Shown piece by piece: positions 14,915 to 24,239 of a DNA stretch of 38,453 nt (the first letter of the stretch is position 1; each line of letters opens with the position of its first letter). The DNA lies in assembly GCA_017505725.1 (NCBI GenBank), contig JAFVOR010000064.1:1-38453 (forward strand), read 5' to 3'. The DNA comes from Alistipes sp. Its GTDB lineage: Bacteria; Bacteroidota; Bacteroidia; Bacteroidales; Rikenellaceae. The position numbers and the translations under genes were made by a program. The notes beneath the pieces are model-generated. The model worked only from the letters and a program-made list of their open reading frames with translations, made no database searches and was not told the origin of the DNA.

Positions 14915-17200
14915 CTACTTTGTGTAACGAACAGTGAGGTAAGCCAAGCCGCTCGACTTGTCGGCTGCAATGCCACCATCGTAGCTCATAGTCTCGCCTG
15001 CAAGACCCGAGTTCGGGATAAGTCGGATATAGACCTTCTCCTGACCGAACAACTCGTCTGGCAACTCAATGTTTATGTGCTTGTAGCCGCACAACTGCCA
15101 ATATGCAGTGTAGCTCCACTGCGCCACATCGGGCACGGTATACTCGGCAGCCTTTGTCCACTTCGACTTGTCGGTCGACCACTCCACATTCCAGTAGCGA
15201 GGTGCGCCAATTCCGAGGTTGCAAGCGGCAAACTGCATCGAGAGATGCGAGCCCAAAGCCGAAGCGGTAGAGAACTCTACCAACCAGTAGTGGTACGAAG
15301 AGCCATTAATCCACTTCGATGCTGTCCAAGCACAACCATACGATGCGTCGATAGTACCACGAGAGCCAGCACTGCTATTCTCGGCACTGCTAATCTGCTT
15401 GCCATCGACCTTCACTCCATTTGCATCGACAACACCACTACCTACGGCCTGTGTATTCTTCGAGTCGCCGAGGAAGTACCACGCAGAAGCACCCGATACG
15501 GTAGATTCCGACGAGTGCGAGAGTGTAGCCGTAGCAGCCGAGTTATACTGCGGATAGTACATCTTGTAGTATGGGTCGACATTCACTGCGCAGTCGGTGC
15601 GATCCTTGTTGTAGTACGCAAATTCACAAATGACTGTGGTATTTGCTGCGGTGATATCCGATGCCATAGCGATATCGCTCTGCGACTGGTGACGAATCTG
15701 ATAGCGACCGATATTGCCGAGATTGTAGATCTGGTCGAGAGAGTAACCCTCGGCCACCATCTCGGCTTGCTTTGCGCTATCCCACTCGAGACGGTCGCAA
15801 GCCTCGTGAACAATCACACCCGAGAGTGTTCCACTACCATAAGGCAACTTCTCGCCCGTACGACGATATGTACAGGTGGTATTGGTAACGGTATAGAACG
15901 AATTTCCGTGCGAGTCACGAACGAGCAATGGGTACTGGCTGATGCGGTTAGCCGTAAAGATAGTAGCCACGCCACCGCCAGTATAACCCTCGTTGAGCGG
16001 AGTGAGAGGGCCCTTTTTGATTGGGAACTCGCAATCCTTGAGAGTCACATAGGTATAGACATCCTCGTCGGTAAGCTCGTGGAAGAACTTCTCCTTGTGA
16101 GGAATTGTCGAATCCGAGCCCGACTCCACCGAGAGGATATTCGCCGCAGTAATCTCATTGATGTAGTAGCGGATAGGATCCTTGTCGGCAACATTCGAGC
16201 TACCCTCCTTGCCGAAATAGCAACCATTGAGGTTGAGGCGCACCTTGTCGTAACGCTTCAAGATATTATCCTTCTCGGCCTTGAACTCCACCATAAAGCC
16301 ATAGCGGCCATCCAAGCTCTCGAGGTAGACGATACGCTTGGTACCGGTGTAGTCGATACGCATCGAAGTGATAGGGGTGTTAGGACCTGCATTACCATAG
16401 GTAGGGTCACTCACAACATATCCCTCGATGCAGACATCCTCGACGATGTCACGCTCGCCCTTCTGGCGCATCTCGGCAAACGAGAGGATGTTCTCGGTGA
16501 TGCTCACCTCCTTGTCCTGGGTCACCACAATCTCGGTCGAGATGGTCTCTGCCCAGTCGTCGGTGTAGGAGAAACGAACAGTCGCCTTGCGAACACTCTT
16601 TGCGTTAGGATTTGGATCGACATCGAAATTCAAGGTGTTGTTCACACACTCGATATTCGAGATCCAATTCGAGGTCGCCTCCTCGCCATAGTCGATGTCG
16701 ATTTTGAGGTCGTCGAAGTCGACGCTACTCTTCAACAATGTCGAGCACTGGCCACCCTGATACTCTACGAGCATCGAACGATTCGACACCTCGAGAGTGC
16801 TACTTGTGCGACCTGTCTGCTTGATAAATATCGAGTCTACACGATTCTCGGCCGAGAGGGTGATGATACCCATACGGCGAGTGCCCTCGTTGCGATGGTA
16901 GGCTGCGATGAACGAGCCGTCGCCCGAAAGCGAGAGGGTCTGATGACGGAGATCGCTCTCCTCGGTGCCGAGGCGAATCCAGTTGTTACCCTTGACAACC
17001 TCAACGGTGTAAGGCTGCGAGGCGAAGACATCGATAACCTGGTTGCCACCCTTATAGTCGACGGTGAAGATGTTATCCTCATCGACGGCACCCAATTCTG
17101 GTGTGTATACCTTATCGCCCTCGTCTATCTCGCATGCAACAAAGAGTGCGGCCGAGGCGATAATGGCAATTGAGAGTAATCTTTTAAATATGCTTTTCAT
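14915..17200 (-). CDS. BACON-DUF5689 surface lipoprotein
   Basis: A 761-aa lipoprotein; the ATG at 17200 gives MKSIFKRLLSIAIIASAALF then VAC with Cys ~21 as the lipidated residue. EIDEGD directly after it resembles the acidic lipoprotein export signal that places proteins on the outer face in Bacteroidetes. One or two BACON-type beta-sandwiches cover ~35-210. A DUF5689 domain covers ~215-480 (ILSFAEMRQKGERDIVEDVC, then EGYVVSD, and later YTYVTLKDCEF). A C-terminal beta-rich region (~520-755) contains a galactose-binding-like segment (YWNVEWSTDKSKWTKAAEY). It is encoded 12 bp after a paralogue of the same architecture. The likely role is substrate binding at the surface for the SusC/D transporter. 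DUF5689 often occurs beside extracellular nucleases, which fits the EEP enzymes here. Confidence 0.88.
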   Translation of the reverse strand: MKSIFKRLLSIAIIASAALFVACEIDEGDKVYTPELGAVDEDNIFTVDYKGGNQVIDVFASQPYTVEVVKGNNWIRLGTEESDLRHQTLSLSGDGSFIAAYHRNEGTRRMGIITLSAENRVDSIFIKQTGRTSSTLEVSNRSMLVEYQGGQCSTLLKSSVDFDDLKIDIDYGEEATSNWISNIECVNNTLNFDVDPNPNAKSVRKATVRFSYTDDWAETISTEIVVTQDKEVSITENILSFAEMRQKGERDIVEDVCIEGYVVSDPTYGNAGPNTPITSMRIDYTGTKRIVYLESLDGRYGFMVEFKAEKDNILKRYDKVRLNLNGCYFGKEGSSNVADKDPIRYYINEITAANILSVESGSDSTIPHKEKFFHELTDEDVYTYVTLKDCEFPIKKGPLTPLNEGYTGGGVATIFTANRISQYPLLVRDSHGNSFYTVTNTTCTYRRTGEKLPYGSGTLSGVIVHEACDRLEWDSAKQAEMVAEGYSLDQIYNLGNIGRYQIRHQSQSDIAMASDITAANTTVICEFAYYNKDRTDCAVNVDPYYKMYYPQYNSAATATLSHSSESTVSGASAWYFLGDSKNTQAVGSGVVDANGVKVDGKQISSAENSSAGSRGTIDASYGCAWTASKWINGSSYHYWLVEFSTASALGSHLSMQFAACNLGIGAPRYWNVEWSTDKSKWTKAAEYTVPDVAQWSYTAYWQLCGYKHINIELPDELFGQEKVYIRLIPNSGLAGETMSYDGGIAADKSSGLAYLTVRYTK

Positions 17201-17212
17201 AGCCAATACTGA

Positions 17213-19375
17213 TTACTTATTATACTTGATTGTTACTGCTGCAAGGTAGAGACCTGTAGCGGAGGACTTCGACGAGAATGTGCCGCCCTCTGGGTCTGTC
17301 AACGATGCACAAAGGTTGTTGTATGGAGCGAGACGCAAGTATGCCTTCTTCGCACCGCTCAACTCGGCTGGCAATAGGAACGAACGCTGTGCCAAACCGT
17401 GGGTTGCAAAGGTTGGGCAAGACGAAGTCCACCAAACGAATGGGTGGATGTCTATCTCCGAACCCTCGATTGCGGTGTAGGTCACGCCATCTATCGAGTA
17501 CTCCAACTTCCAATTTGCAGGGAAGTTGACACCAACACCCGAAGTGGCCTGCGAGCCGGCCCAGTATGCAATATTCAACGATGCACCTGCACCCAAAGTT
17601 GTTGCATTGAACTCGAAGATTACACCCTTGAGGTTGCCCTCCTCATCGCACCAGTTCGACGAGAATGCGCACGAAGCGTTTGCAATCTGCGTACCTGTCG
17701 AAGAGGTCGAGTAGGTCAAACCGTTGAAGTTAGGACCCAAAACTGGCTTAACATCCATCTCGTGGTACACCTTACCCTCGCCGACCTTTGCCAATGCGGC
17801 ATTGCCCTCGAGTAGGAGGTTCGAGTCGTTCCAGCACCACTCGGTATGTGTTGCCGAGAAGTTCTCCTGCTCGTCATAGTTGAACATTAAGCAGCCCTCG
17901 TTGTACGGACGGATAACGAATGCGCCCATCGAGCCATTGCCCGAGCTTACACCATCGACGATATTCGGATTCGAGCCATAGCGAGGCGAGGTCTCGTAGG
18001 TGATGATACCCTTCACATCGCCCGAGCCGCAAGGTGCCTCCTTGCCGTTACGCACCCAGTATGCCGAGGCGTAGTTGAACATCATATAGATGGTATTGCC
18101 ATCCTTGTCACGCAACATTGTTGGATAGTAGTCGCAAGCGTAGCGATAACCATCAGTAGTGTTGTAGAATGCACCCTTGTTGTAGACCAACTCCACATCC
18201 TTCAAGGTTACGATGCGGTAGTAGTCATTGCTCGAAAGCTCCGAAATGGTGCGCTCCACCGCTGGAACATCCTGCTCCGAGCCTGTAACAATCGAGACGA
18301 TATTGCGAGAGCGGATGTCGGCAAGCATATAGCGACCCTCGCCCAACTTGCGCAACTTGGCGCCATTCACTCTAATCTGCGCCTTCGAGTACTGTGCAAG
18401 GATGTTATCCTTGGCAGTATCCATACGGAGAAGCATCGAGTATGCGCCATCCTTGCTCACGAAGTAGTTCGTAGCATCGTTGTTGTAGGTGTCGGTCACT
18501 GCAAAGCTACTACCCGACCACGAACTCTGCGCATTCATAGCAGCGTTAGTGTTCTCTGGGAAGCTGACGCTTACGCCCGAAATCTTAATTCCGTTCGCCT
18601 CCTCTTCACCCTCGGTTGTGATTGTCCAGCTACCATCACTATTGCGATCGGTGGCAGCCTCGTAGCGAGCGAGGAGTGCCTCCCAAGTGATCTCGATAGA
18701 CGAAGTGGTGGTCTGGGTGATATTAACATACGAAGGGCCATAGACGAGTTTGGTGTGAGGGTCGGTGAAGGTGATACCCAAGCGAGCCGAGCGCTCCTTC
18801 TCGGTGTCGTTGGCCGCAACATTGAGTGCGAGCTGCTCGCCCTCCATCTTCACATCGCTAATCCAGCCCTCCTCGCCATTGTACTGAACCTCGTCGAGCA
18901 CGACATGCTGGTAGAGGTCGTTCGAGATGTTGGCATCGAGTGCGAGGTAGTAGGTTGTAGCCTCCTTCTCGATAATCATATCGCCATCCTCGGCACGGAA
19001 GCGGAATACGATGTCGTCACCCTTCTGCACAATCATAATACGCTTGGTCTCGCCCTTGCTGTGAACAAGCACAAACGCACGACGAATAGCGTCACGATTG
19101 GTCTTATAGTTGAAGAGGATATATCCATTGCCATTGCCGCTCGTATTGGAGATGGTTGCCCAGTCGATGTCATTCTCCAACTCGGCTGTCCACGCACTAT
19201 CCGAATATACCGAGATGCGGGTCGAACCTTCGCTATCCTTCTCGAGGCTGATGCAATGCTCATCGGAGTCGTCGTTGTTTACACCGAAACCTTCCCACTC
19301 GAATTCACGATTGCAGCTCGAAAAGAGAGCCAAGATCGCTAAAATAGATGTTAAATATTTAAGAGTTTGTTTCAT
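17213..19375 (-). CDS. BACON-DUF5689 surface lipoprotein (paralogue)
   Basis: A 720-aa lipoprotein with signal MKQTLKYLTSILAILALFSS followed by Cys21 and acidic residues (NREFEWEG). The BACON-type repeats (~40-220) contain SDSAWTAELENDIDWATI and RIMIVQKGD. The DUF5689 domain (~228-470) shows KDNILAQYSKAQIRVNG and YYRIVTLKDVELVYNKGAFYN. The C-terminal domain (~510-715) ends with a discoidin/galactose-binding-like stretch (NWKLEYSIDGVTYTAIEG) and YLRLAPYN. It shares this order and many short motifs with the neighbour at 14915-17200, indicating an old tandem duplication. It lies directly downstream of susD (22 bp), the slot usually held by SusE/SusF-like surface glycan-binding proteins, so a ligand-binding role is inferred. 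Confidence 0.88.
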   Translation of the reverse strand: MKQTLKYLTSILAILALFSSCNREFEWEGFGVNNDDSDEHCISLEKDSEGSTRISVYSDSAWTAELENDIDWATISNTSGNGNGYILFNYKTNRDAIRRAFVLVHSKGETKRIMIVQKGDDIVFRFRAEDGDMIIEKEATTYYLALDANISNDLYQHVVLDEVQYNGEEGWISDVKMEGEQLALNVAANDTEKERSARLGITFTDPHTKLVYGPSYVNITQTTTSSIEITWEALLARYEAATDRNSDGSWTITTEGEEEANGIKISGVSVSFPENTNAAMNAQSSWSGSSFAVTDTYNNDATNYFVSKDGAYSMLLRMDTAKDNILAQYSKAQIRVNGAKLRKLGEGRYMLADIRSRNIVSIVTGSEQDVPAVERTISELSSNDYYRIVTLKDVELVYNKGAFYNTTDGYRYACDYYPTMLRDKDGNTIYMMFNYASAYWVRNGKEAPCGSGDVKGIITYETSPRYGSNPNIVDGVSSGNGSMGAFVIRPYNEGCLMFNYDEQENFSATHTEWCWNDSNLLLEGNAALAKVGEGKVYHEMDVKPVLGPNFNGLTYSTSSTGTQIANASCAFSSNWCDEEGNLKGVIFEFNATTLGAGASLNIAYWAGSQATSGVGVNFPANWKLEYSIDGVTYTAIEGSEIDIHPFVWWTSSCPTFATHGLAQRSFLLPAELSGAKKAYLRLAPYNNLCASLTDPEGGTFSSKSSATGLYLAAVTIKYNK

Positions 19376-19397
19376 AGTTTACAAATCCGTTAGAGTA

Positions 19398-21086
19398 TTA
19401 CATTTGGTACTTTTCGTAAGCCTCGTTGGTCAAAACACCACCCGAAAGTGCTACCTCCTTATCAGGGATTGGGTAGTACTCGTGGCAAGGCAACATCAAG
19501 TTCTTGAGCTTTGAGAGGTCGTTGCAGTTGTAGACCTGGTCGAACCAGATACCCCAACGCACCAACTCGAACTTACGCTGGAACTCGCCCACAAGCTCAC
19601 GACCGTGCTCCTTCTGAATCTCGTCCATAAGGGCTGCCGAGCTCTTGAAGTTGGCTGGGTTCAAGCCACCGAGACCTGCACGACGACGAACACGATTGAG
19701 ATACTCAACCGCCATATTGCGATCGCCCTTCTCGAGGTGGCACTCTGCCGCCATAATCAACGCTCCAGCATAGCGGAAGACCTTGTAGTTGTTACCGTCG
19801 GCTGTAGACTGCATATTCGGACACCAGAACTTGTCGCCCATCCACGGACGGCTCTGGTTGGTCATCTTGGTGGTCTTGCCAAACCACTGCCACTCGAGGT
19901 TGTTGTTCACCTCATTAAGCGACTTGTAGCCCCAAGCCATATTGATCTTCGAGCGGTGGTCGAACACGCCACTTGCAAACTCTACGCTATTCTCGTCGAG
20001 CTTGTCGTACTCGGTAAAGAGCTGCAACTGCTCGTAGAAGTAGCGGTTAGGACGGAATGCGGTGTAGGTACGAGCCTGTGTGCCCAACTCCTCGATAACC
20101 AAGCCGTCGTAGTAGGTTGCAGCGGTCTGACCCTCCAATACGGTGTCGTCGTCCTGTGTAGAACGGGTTGGGGTGAAGAAGCAGGCAACATTGCCATATA
20201 CCTTCAAGCCATCCTCATCGTAGAGGTTCGCAATTTCGAAAATAGACTCTCGAGTATACTTGTTGCGGTAACGAATATCCGAAATAGGATATTGGTTCAA
20301 GTCGCCATAGATAGTCTCGAGGTGGCCGATTGCGGTCAACGCCTTGTCCCACCAAGCGGTGTTGCCCGTTGCATCCTTCGAGCCATTCCACATCGCAAGT
20401 TTTGCGCATACCATCCAACCGAATGCTGCACCCATTCGATAGTCCTCGCCTGTAACGGCCTCGTAGGTACGCTCCTGCTTCACGCCTGGCTTTGCCAAGA
20501 GGTCGAGCAACTCGTCGACAATATAGCCACGAGTCTCGATTGCCGACATACGAGGAATCTTGGCAACACGATCCTGATCCTCCATAGTCTCGACCGGAGT
20601 GGTGTAGAACGGAACATCGCCAAAGAACGAGGTGAGCAGGTAGTAGTACATACCTCGCAAAGCCGCACCCTCGGCCTTCAAAGCATTGTACTCCTCCTCC
20701 TTGATATAGCCCTCGGCAAAGGCACGCTCGATTGCGGCGATGACATTGTTGCATCGCATAACACCGAGGTAGCCCTGTGTCCACATCGTCTTACCGAAAC
20801 GAGGGTTCGCTGGCGAGATGTCGAGGATTGCATCGTAGGTACCCGAGTCGCAATACATAAGATCCGAAACGGCCTCTACGGCGAGCATAAATGTACCATT
20901 GTATATCGAGCGGAATGGAGCATAGCAACCATTCAAGCCCGTTACGCACTGTGCATATGATTTGTAGTATGTCTGAGTCTGATAGTTCGACTGCATATCT
21001 TCCTCCAAAGTACAAGCGGAGAAGAGCGCCAATACAGAGAGCGCAACAACTACATTTTTGATAATATAAAGCTTAAACTTTTTCAT
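19398..21086 (-). CDS. susD: SusD/RagB-family surface lipoprotein
   Basis: SusD-like proteins form the lid of the SusC transporter and capture the ligand on the outer surface. The product is 562 aa from the ATG at 21086 (MKKFKLYIIKNVVVALSVLA then LFSAC, with acidic TLEEDMQ after the lipid Cys); an ATG four codons upstream is also possible. SusD features visible are LNGCYAPFRSIYNG near the N-terminus, AEGAALRGMYYYLLTSFFGD (TPR-like helix, ~145-165), YDEDGLKVYG, and the C-terminal YLNRVRRRAGL then IQKEHGRELVGEFQRKFELVRWG. It lies 21 bp after susC. Ligand specificity cannot be read. The symbol denotes family only. Confidence 0.95.
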   Translation of the reverse strand: MKKFKLYIIKNVVVALSVLALFSACTLEEDMQSNYQTQTYYKSYAQCVTGLNGCYAPFRSIYNGTFMLAVEAVSDLMYCDSGTYDAILDISPANPRFGKTMWTQGYLGVMRCNNVIAAIERAFAEGYIKEEEYNALKAEGAALRGMYYYLLTSFFGDVPFYTTPVETMEDQDRVAKIPRMSAIETRGYIVDELLDLLAKPGVKQERTYEAVTGEDYRMGAAFGWMVCAKLAMWNGSKDATGNTAWWDKALTAIGHLETIYGDLNQYPISDIRYRNKYTRESIFEIANLYDEDGLKVYGNVACFFTPTRSTQDDDTVLEGQTAATYYDGLVIEELGTQARTYTAFRPNRYFYEQLQLFTEYDKLDENSVEFASGVFDHRSKINMAWGYKSLNEVNNNLEWQWFGKTTKMTNQSRPWMGDKFWCPNMQSTADGNNYKVFRYAGALIMAAECHLEKGDRNMAVEYLNRVRRRAGLGGLNPANFKSSAALMDEIQKEHGRELVGEFQRKFELVRWGIWFDQVYNCNDLSKLKNLMLPCHEYYPIPDKEVALSGGVLTNEAYEKYQM

Positions 21087-21107
21087 CTTTCTTTGCATCT
21101 TTGAAGG

Positions 21108-24100
21108 TTAGTAACGAATCTGAACACTGAAGATAAAGGTTCGTGCCTTTGGATATGCACCATTGTCCATACGGCGGATTGTCGAACCGCTCGCATTTGT
21201 CGAGACATCAGGGTCGTATCCGTTATAGTTCTTCCACAAGAAGATATTCTCGGCACTTGCACTAACGGTGATGTCACGCAGGTGCTTGGTCTTATTACGC
21301 AAATCGAAGGTGTAGCCCAACGAGATGTTCTTCAGACGGATGTACGAAGCATCGTAGACCATTCGTGAGCTTGGCAACTCGTCGTTGTAGTATGCCGCTG
21401 GGATGTTCGACTCTGGGTTTCGTACCGGATGCCAAGCATCGAGCATATAGCGATACTGGTTGGTGTAGGAGCTACCCGACATCCACAACTCCGAGAGGTT
21501 GTAGATCTTACCTCCAAGCGAGTAGTTGAAGAATACGCTCACACGGAACTTGTAGATGTGGAAGGTGTTCTGCAAACCACCGTAGATGATAGGGTCGGCC
21601 GAACCGAGGTATACGAGGTCATCTTCGTTCAAAGTACCATCGTGGTTGGTGTCGACATAGTATGCATAACCAGGCTTGTAGGTGTTCGATGCACGAGATA
21701 CATAGGCCTTGGTCTCCTTGTTGCGGTCAATCTGATCCTGTGTGTGCCATACACCAGCGAACTTGAAGCCCCACAATGCATTGAGCGGATAGCCATTTAC
21801 ATATCCGTACATCATATAGGAGTTGTTCGTAGGTGTCGAGTAGGCTGCAATAAAGTCGTTCGAGCCAGTGTCGAGCACCTTCTGTCGGTTGTGAGCAATG
21901 GTAAGGGTTGTGTTCCAGCTGAAATTCTTGTTTTTGAAGTTGTGCGAAGTGACACTGAACTCAACACCCTTATTCTCGGTCGCACCGATATTGGTGTAGC
22001 GAGACGAGAAACCAGTCTGCGTAGGCAACTGCACCGAGAGCAACAGGTCGGTAGTCTTCGAGTAGTAGGCCTCGAGCGAGAACTCCAAGCGGTTCTTCAA
22101 CACCGCAAAGTCGATTGCTGCGTTGTACATTGCGGTCTTCTCCCAAGTGAGATCCTTACTCTCCAAGCGAGATGGATATACCGCCAATGGCTGATTTGAG
22201 CCGAAGAGGTAACCGCTAGTGGTACAGCTCAACGCCTCCATCGAACGATAGTACGAGATAGCATCGTTACCCGACATACCCGCACTGAGTCGCAACGAGA
22301 GATCGTCAATCCAATGAGCCTTCTTCATAAATGGCTCCTTCGAGATCATCCACTTGAAGGCACCCGAAGGGAAGAATGCATACTTGTTATTTGCGGCGAA
22401 GTTCGACGAACCATCGACACGAGCCGTAAATGTGAAGTAGTAGCGCTTCTTGTAGTTGTAGTTGAAACGACCGAGGAACGAGTTGCGAGTACGCTCGTTA
22501 AGCGAAGATGATGGCACGAGGTTATTCTTGTCTGGAATAGCCGTCATATTGTTCCACTTGATGTCGTCGCTCAAGTAGCCAGTACCCTTCAACGAGAAGT
22601 TGTTCTGCTTGAACTTCTCGACAGTGAAACCTGCCATCAAGTCGACAGCGTGCAAGCGGCGGAATGTGCGCTTGAAGGTCAAGGTGTTCTCGTTGGTGAG
22701 TCGATACTCGTCGGTCTCGGCACGATATGCTACAGCACCCTGATTGATGGCTGCATAGGTCGGACGAGTCGACGGATAGAACTCATAGTTGTGTCGCTGG
22801 AAGACATAGTAGTTGAATCGTGAACGGAAGGTCAAGCCCTTGGCCAATGTAATGTTGACATTTGGCGACACGGTACACATCTTACGAACCGCCTCGTTGG
22901 TGATGAGGTGTGCATCCATATAAGGGCTATTGTATGGCTGACCGCCATCGAAACCTGTACCCCAAAGGATATTCACCGTATCGGTAGGCTTCTGCATCGG
23001 GTTCAAGAAGATAGCACCATTCCAGTAGTTCACACCACCGATAGTGACCTTGTTGTTGTCGTTGTAGCGATACTCATAGCTGAAGTTGATGCCGAATCGC
23101 AACCACTTGAACAACTCGTACGATGCGTTGAGACGACCTGTATATCGCTCCAAACCCGAGCGGATGACGATACCCTGATTGTTGTGGTAGCCGAACGATG
23201 CAAAGTAGTTATACTTCTTTGTTCCGCCCGATACGCTCATGTTGTAGTTCTGATACATACCTGTGCGAGTAACCACATCCTGCCAGTCGGTACCCTTACC
23301 ATAGATCTCTGGGTTTGGATACTGGTAGCTTGACTCTGGGCGATTGATGTACGATGAGTTGTTCATCATATAGTATACATCGTTGCGGTAGCGAGCAAAC
23401 TCCGTTGCATTCATAACATCGAGCTTGCGAGGCAACTGCGAGAAGCCGACATCGGCCTTGAATGTAATACGAGGCTTTGCGCCCGAGTCGCTACCACCTT
23501 TTGTTGTCACGATGATTACACCGTTTGCACCTCTTGCACCATAGATAGCGGTCGAAGAGGCATCCTTCAACACCGAGATAGACTTGATGTCGGCAGGGTT
23601 GATATCGCCCAAGTCCGACACGCCATCCATCACGCCATCGACCACAATCAGAGGCTCATTCGATGCAGTGATTGAACGAGTACCACGGATACGAATAGAG
23701 GTCGAAGCACCTGGCTCACCTGTGGTTGACATAATGTCGGCACCTGCAATACGACCCTGCAATGCCTGGTCGACCGAGGTCACAGGAGCGTCGGCAATCT
23801 CCGACATCTTCACATTTGTTACCGAACCGGTGAGGTCGCTCTTTGCAACGGCACCATATCCGATTACGACAACCTCCTCCACCTTGACATTGTCGGGCGA
23901 GAGGGCAATATTTATAGTTGTGCGAGAGTTGATCTTCTCCTTCTTCGCTGTATAACCAAGGTATTGAATCTCCAACACACCTGTTGGTGGCACCTGCAAG
24001 GTATACTTACCATTCAAATCGGTCGATGTACCGATTGCTGTGCCCTCGACCGATACGGTAGCTCCGATGAGAGGCTGCTTGTTCGAGGCATCGGTAATCG

Positions 24101-24218
24101 TACCCGAAATCGTAATCTTACTCTGTGCCATAGCCGTAGGTGCCACACACAAGAGCAACAGCAACACCATCAACGGCATACAAACCTTGGAGTTTAATTT
24201 ATTTAGAATTTGTCCCAT
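21108..24218 (-). CDS. susC: SusC/RagA-family TonB-linked outer-membrane transporter
   Basis: A 1036-aa outer-membrane protein with a signal peptide (res 1-~32, cleaving after TAMAQ). A carboxypeptidase-regulatory-like domain (~34-115) has ISGTITDASNKQPLIGATVS. The plug follows, with the SusC signature VTSVDQALQGRIAGADI, IRIRGTRSI, and SISVLKDASSTAIYGARGANG then VIIVTTKGG. A beta-barrel ends in TFIFSVQIRY with a C-terminal aromatic. There is no STN/anti-sigma signalling domain at the N-terminus, so control by a cognate FecR/ECF pair is not suggested. It pairs with the adjacent susD. It imports the oligomeric substrate into the periplasm using TonB energy. The EEP gene upstream is only 21 bp away. 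Confidence 0.97.
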   Translation of the reverse strand: MGQILNKLNSKVCMPLMVLLLLLCVAPTAMAQSKITISGTITDASNKQPLIGATVSVEGTAIGTSTDLNGKYTLQVPPTGVLEIQYLGYTAKKEKINSRTTINIALSPDNVKVEEVVVIGYGAVAKSDLTGSVTNVKMSEIADAPVTSVDQALQGRIAGADIMSTTGEPGASTSIRIRGTRSITASNEPLIVVDGVMDGVSDLGDINPADIKSISVLKDASSTAIYGARGANGVIIVTTKGGSDSGAKPRITFKADVGFSQLPRKLDVMNATEFARYRNDVYYMMNNSSYINRPESSYQYPNPEIYGKGTDWQDVVTRTGMYQNYNMSVSGGTKKYNYFASFGYHNNQGIVIRSGLERYTGRLNASYELFKWLRFGINFSYEYRYNDNNKVTIGGVNYWNGAIFLNPMQKPTDTVNILWGTGFDGGQPYNSPYMDAHLITNEAVRKMCTVSPNVNITLAKGLTFRSRFNYYVFQRHNYEFYPSTRPTYAAINQGAVAYRAETDEYRLTNENTLTFKRTFRRLHAVDLMAGFTVEKFKQNNFSLKGTGYLSDDIKWNNMTAIPDKNNLVPSSSLNERTRNSFLGRFNYNYKKRYYFTFTARVDGSSNFAANNKYAFFPSGAFKWMISKEPFMKKAHWIDDLSLRLSAGMSGNDAISYYRSMEALSCTTSGYLFGSNQPLAVYPSRLESKDLTWEKTAMYNAAIDFAVLKNRLEFSLEAYYSKTTDLLLSVQLPTQTGFSSRYTNIGATENKGVEFSVTSHNFKNKNFSWNTTLTIAHNRQKVLDTGSNDFIAAYSTPTNNSYMMYGYVNGYPLNALWGFKFAGVWHTQDQIDRNKETKAYVSRASNTYKPGYAYYVDTNHDGTLNEDDLVYLGSADPIIYGGLQNTFHIYKFRVSVFFNYSLGGKIYNLSELWMSGSSYTNQYRYMLDAWHPVRNPESNIPAAYYNDELPSSRMVYDASYIRLKNISLGYTFDLRNKTKHLRDITVSASAENIFLWKNYNGYDPDVSTNASGSTIRRMDNGAYPKARTFIFSVQIRY

Positions 24219-24239
24219 TTTTATACGCTATTTTGATGG

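Noticed and set aside
14912-17173. A 753-codon open frame on the plus strand
   Set aside because: Exact antisense of the DUF5689 lipoprotein gene; low-complexity Ile/Val/Arg-rich product with no domain. It is a codon-bias shadow.
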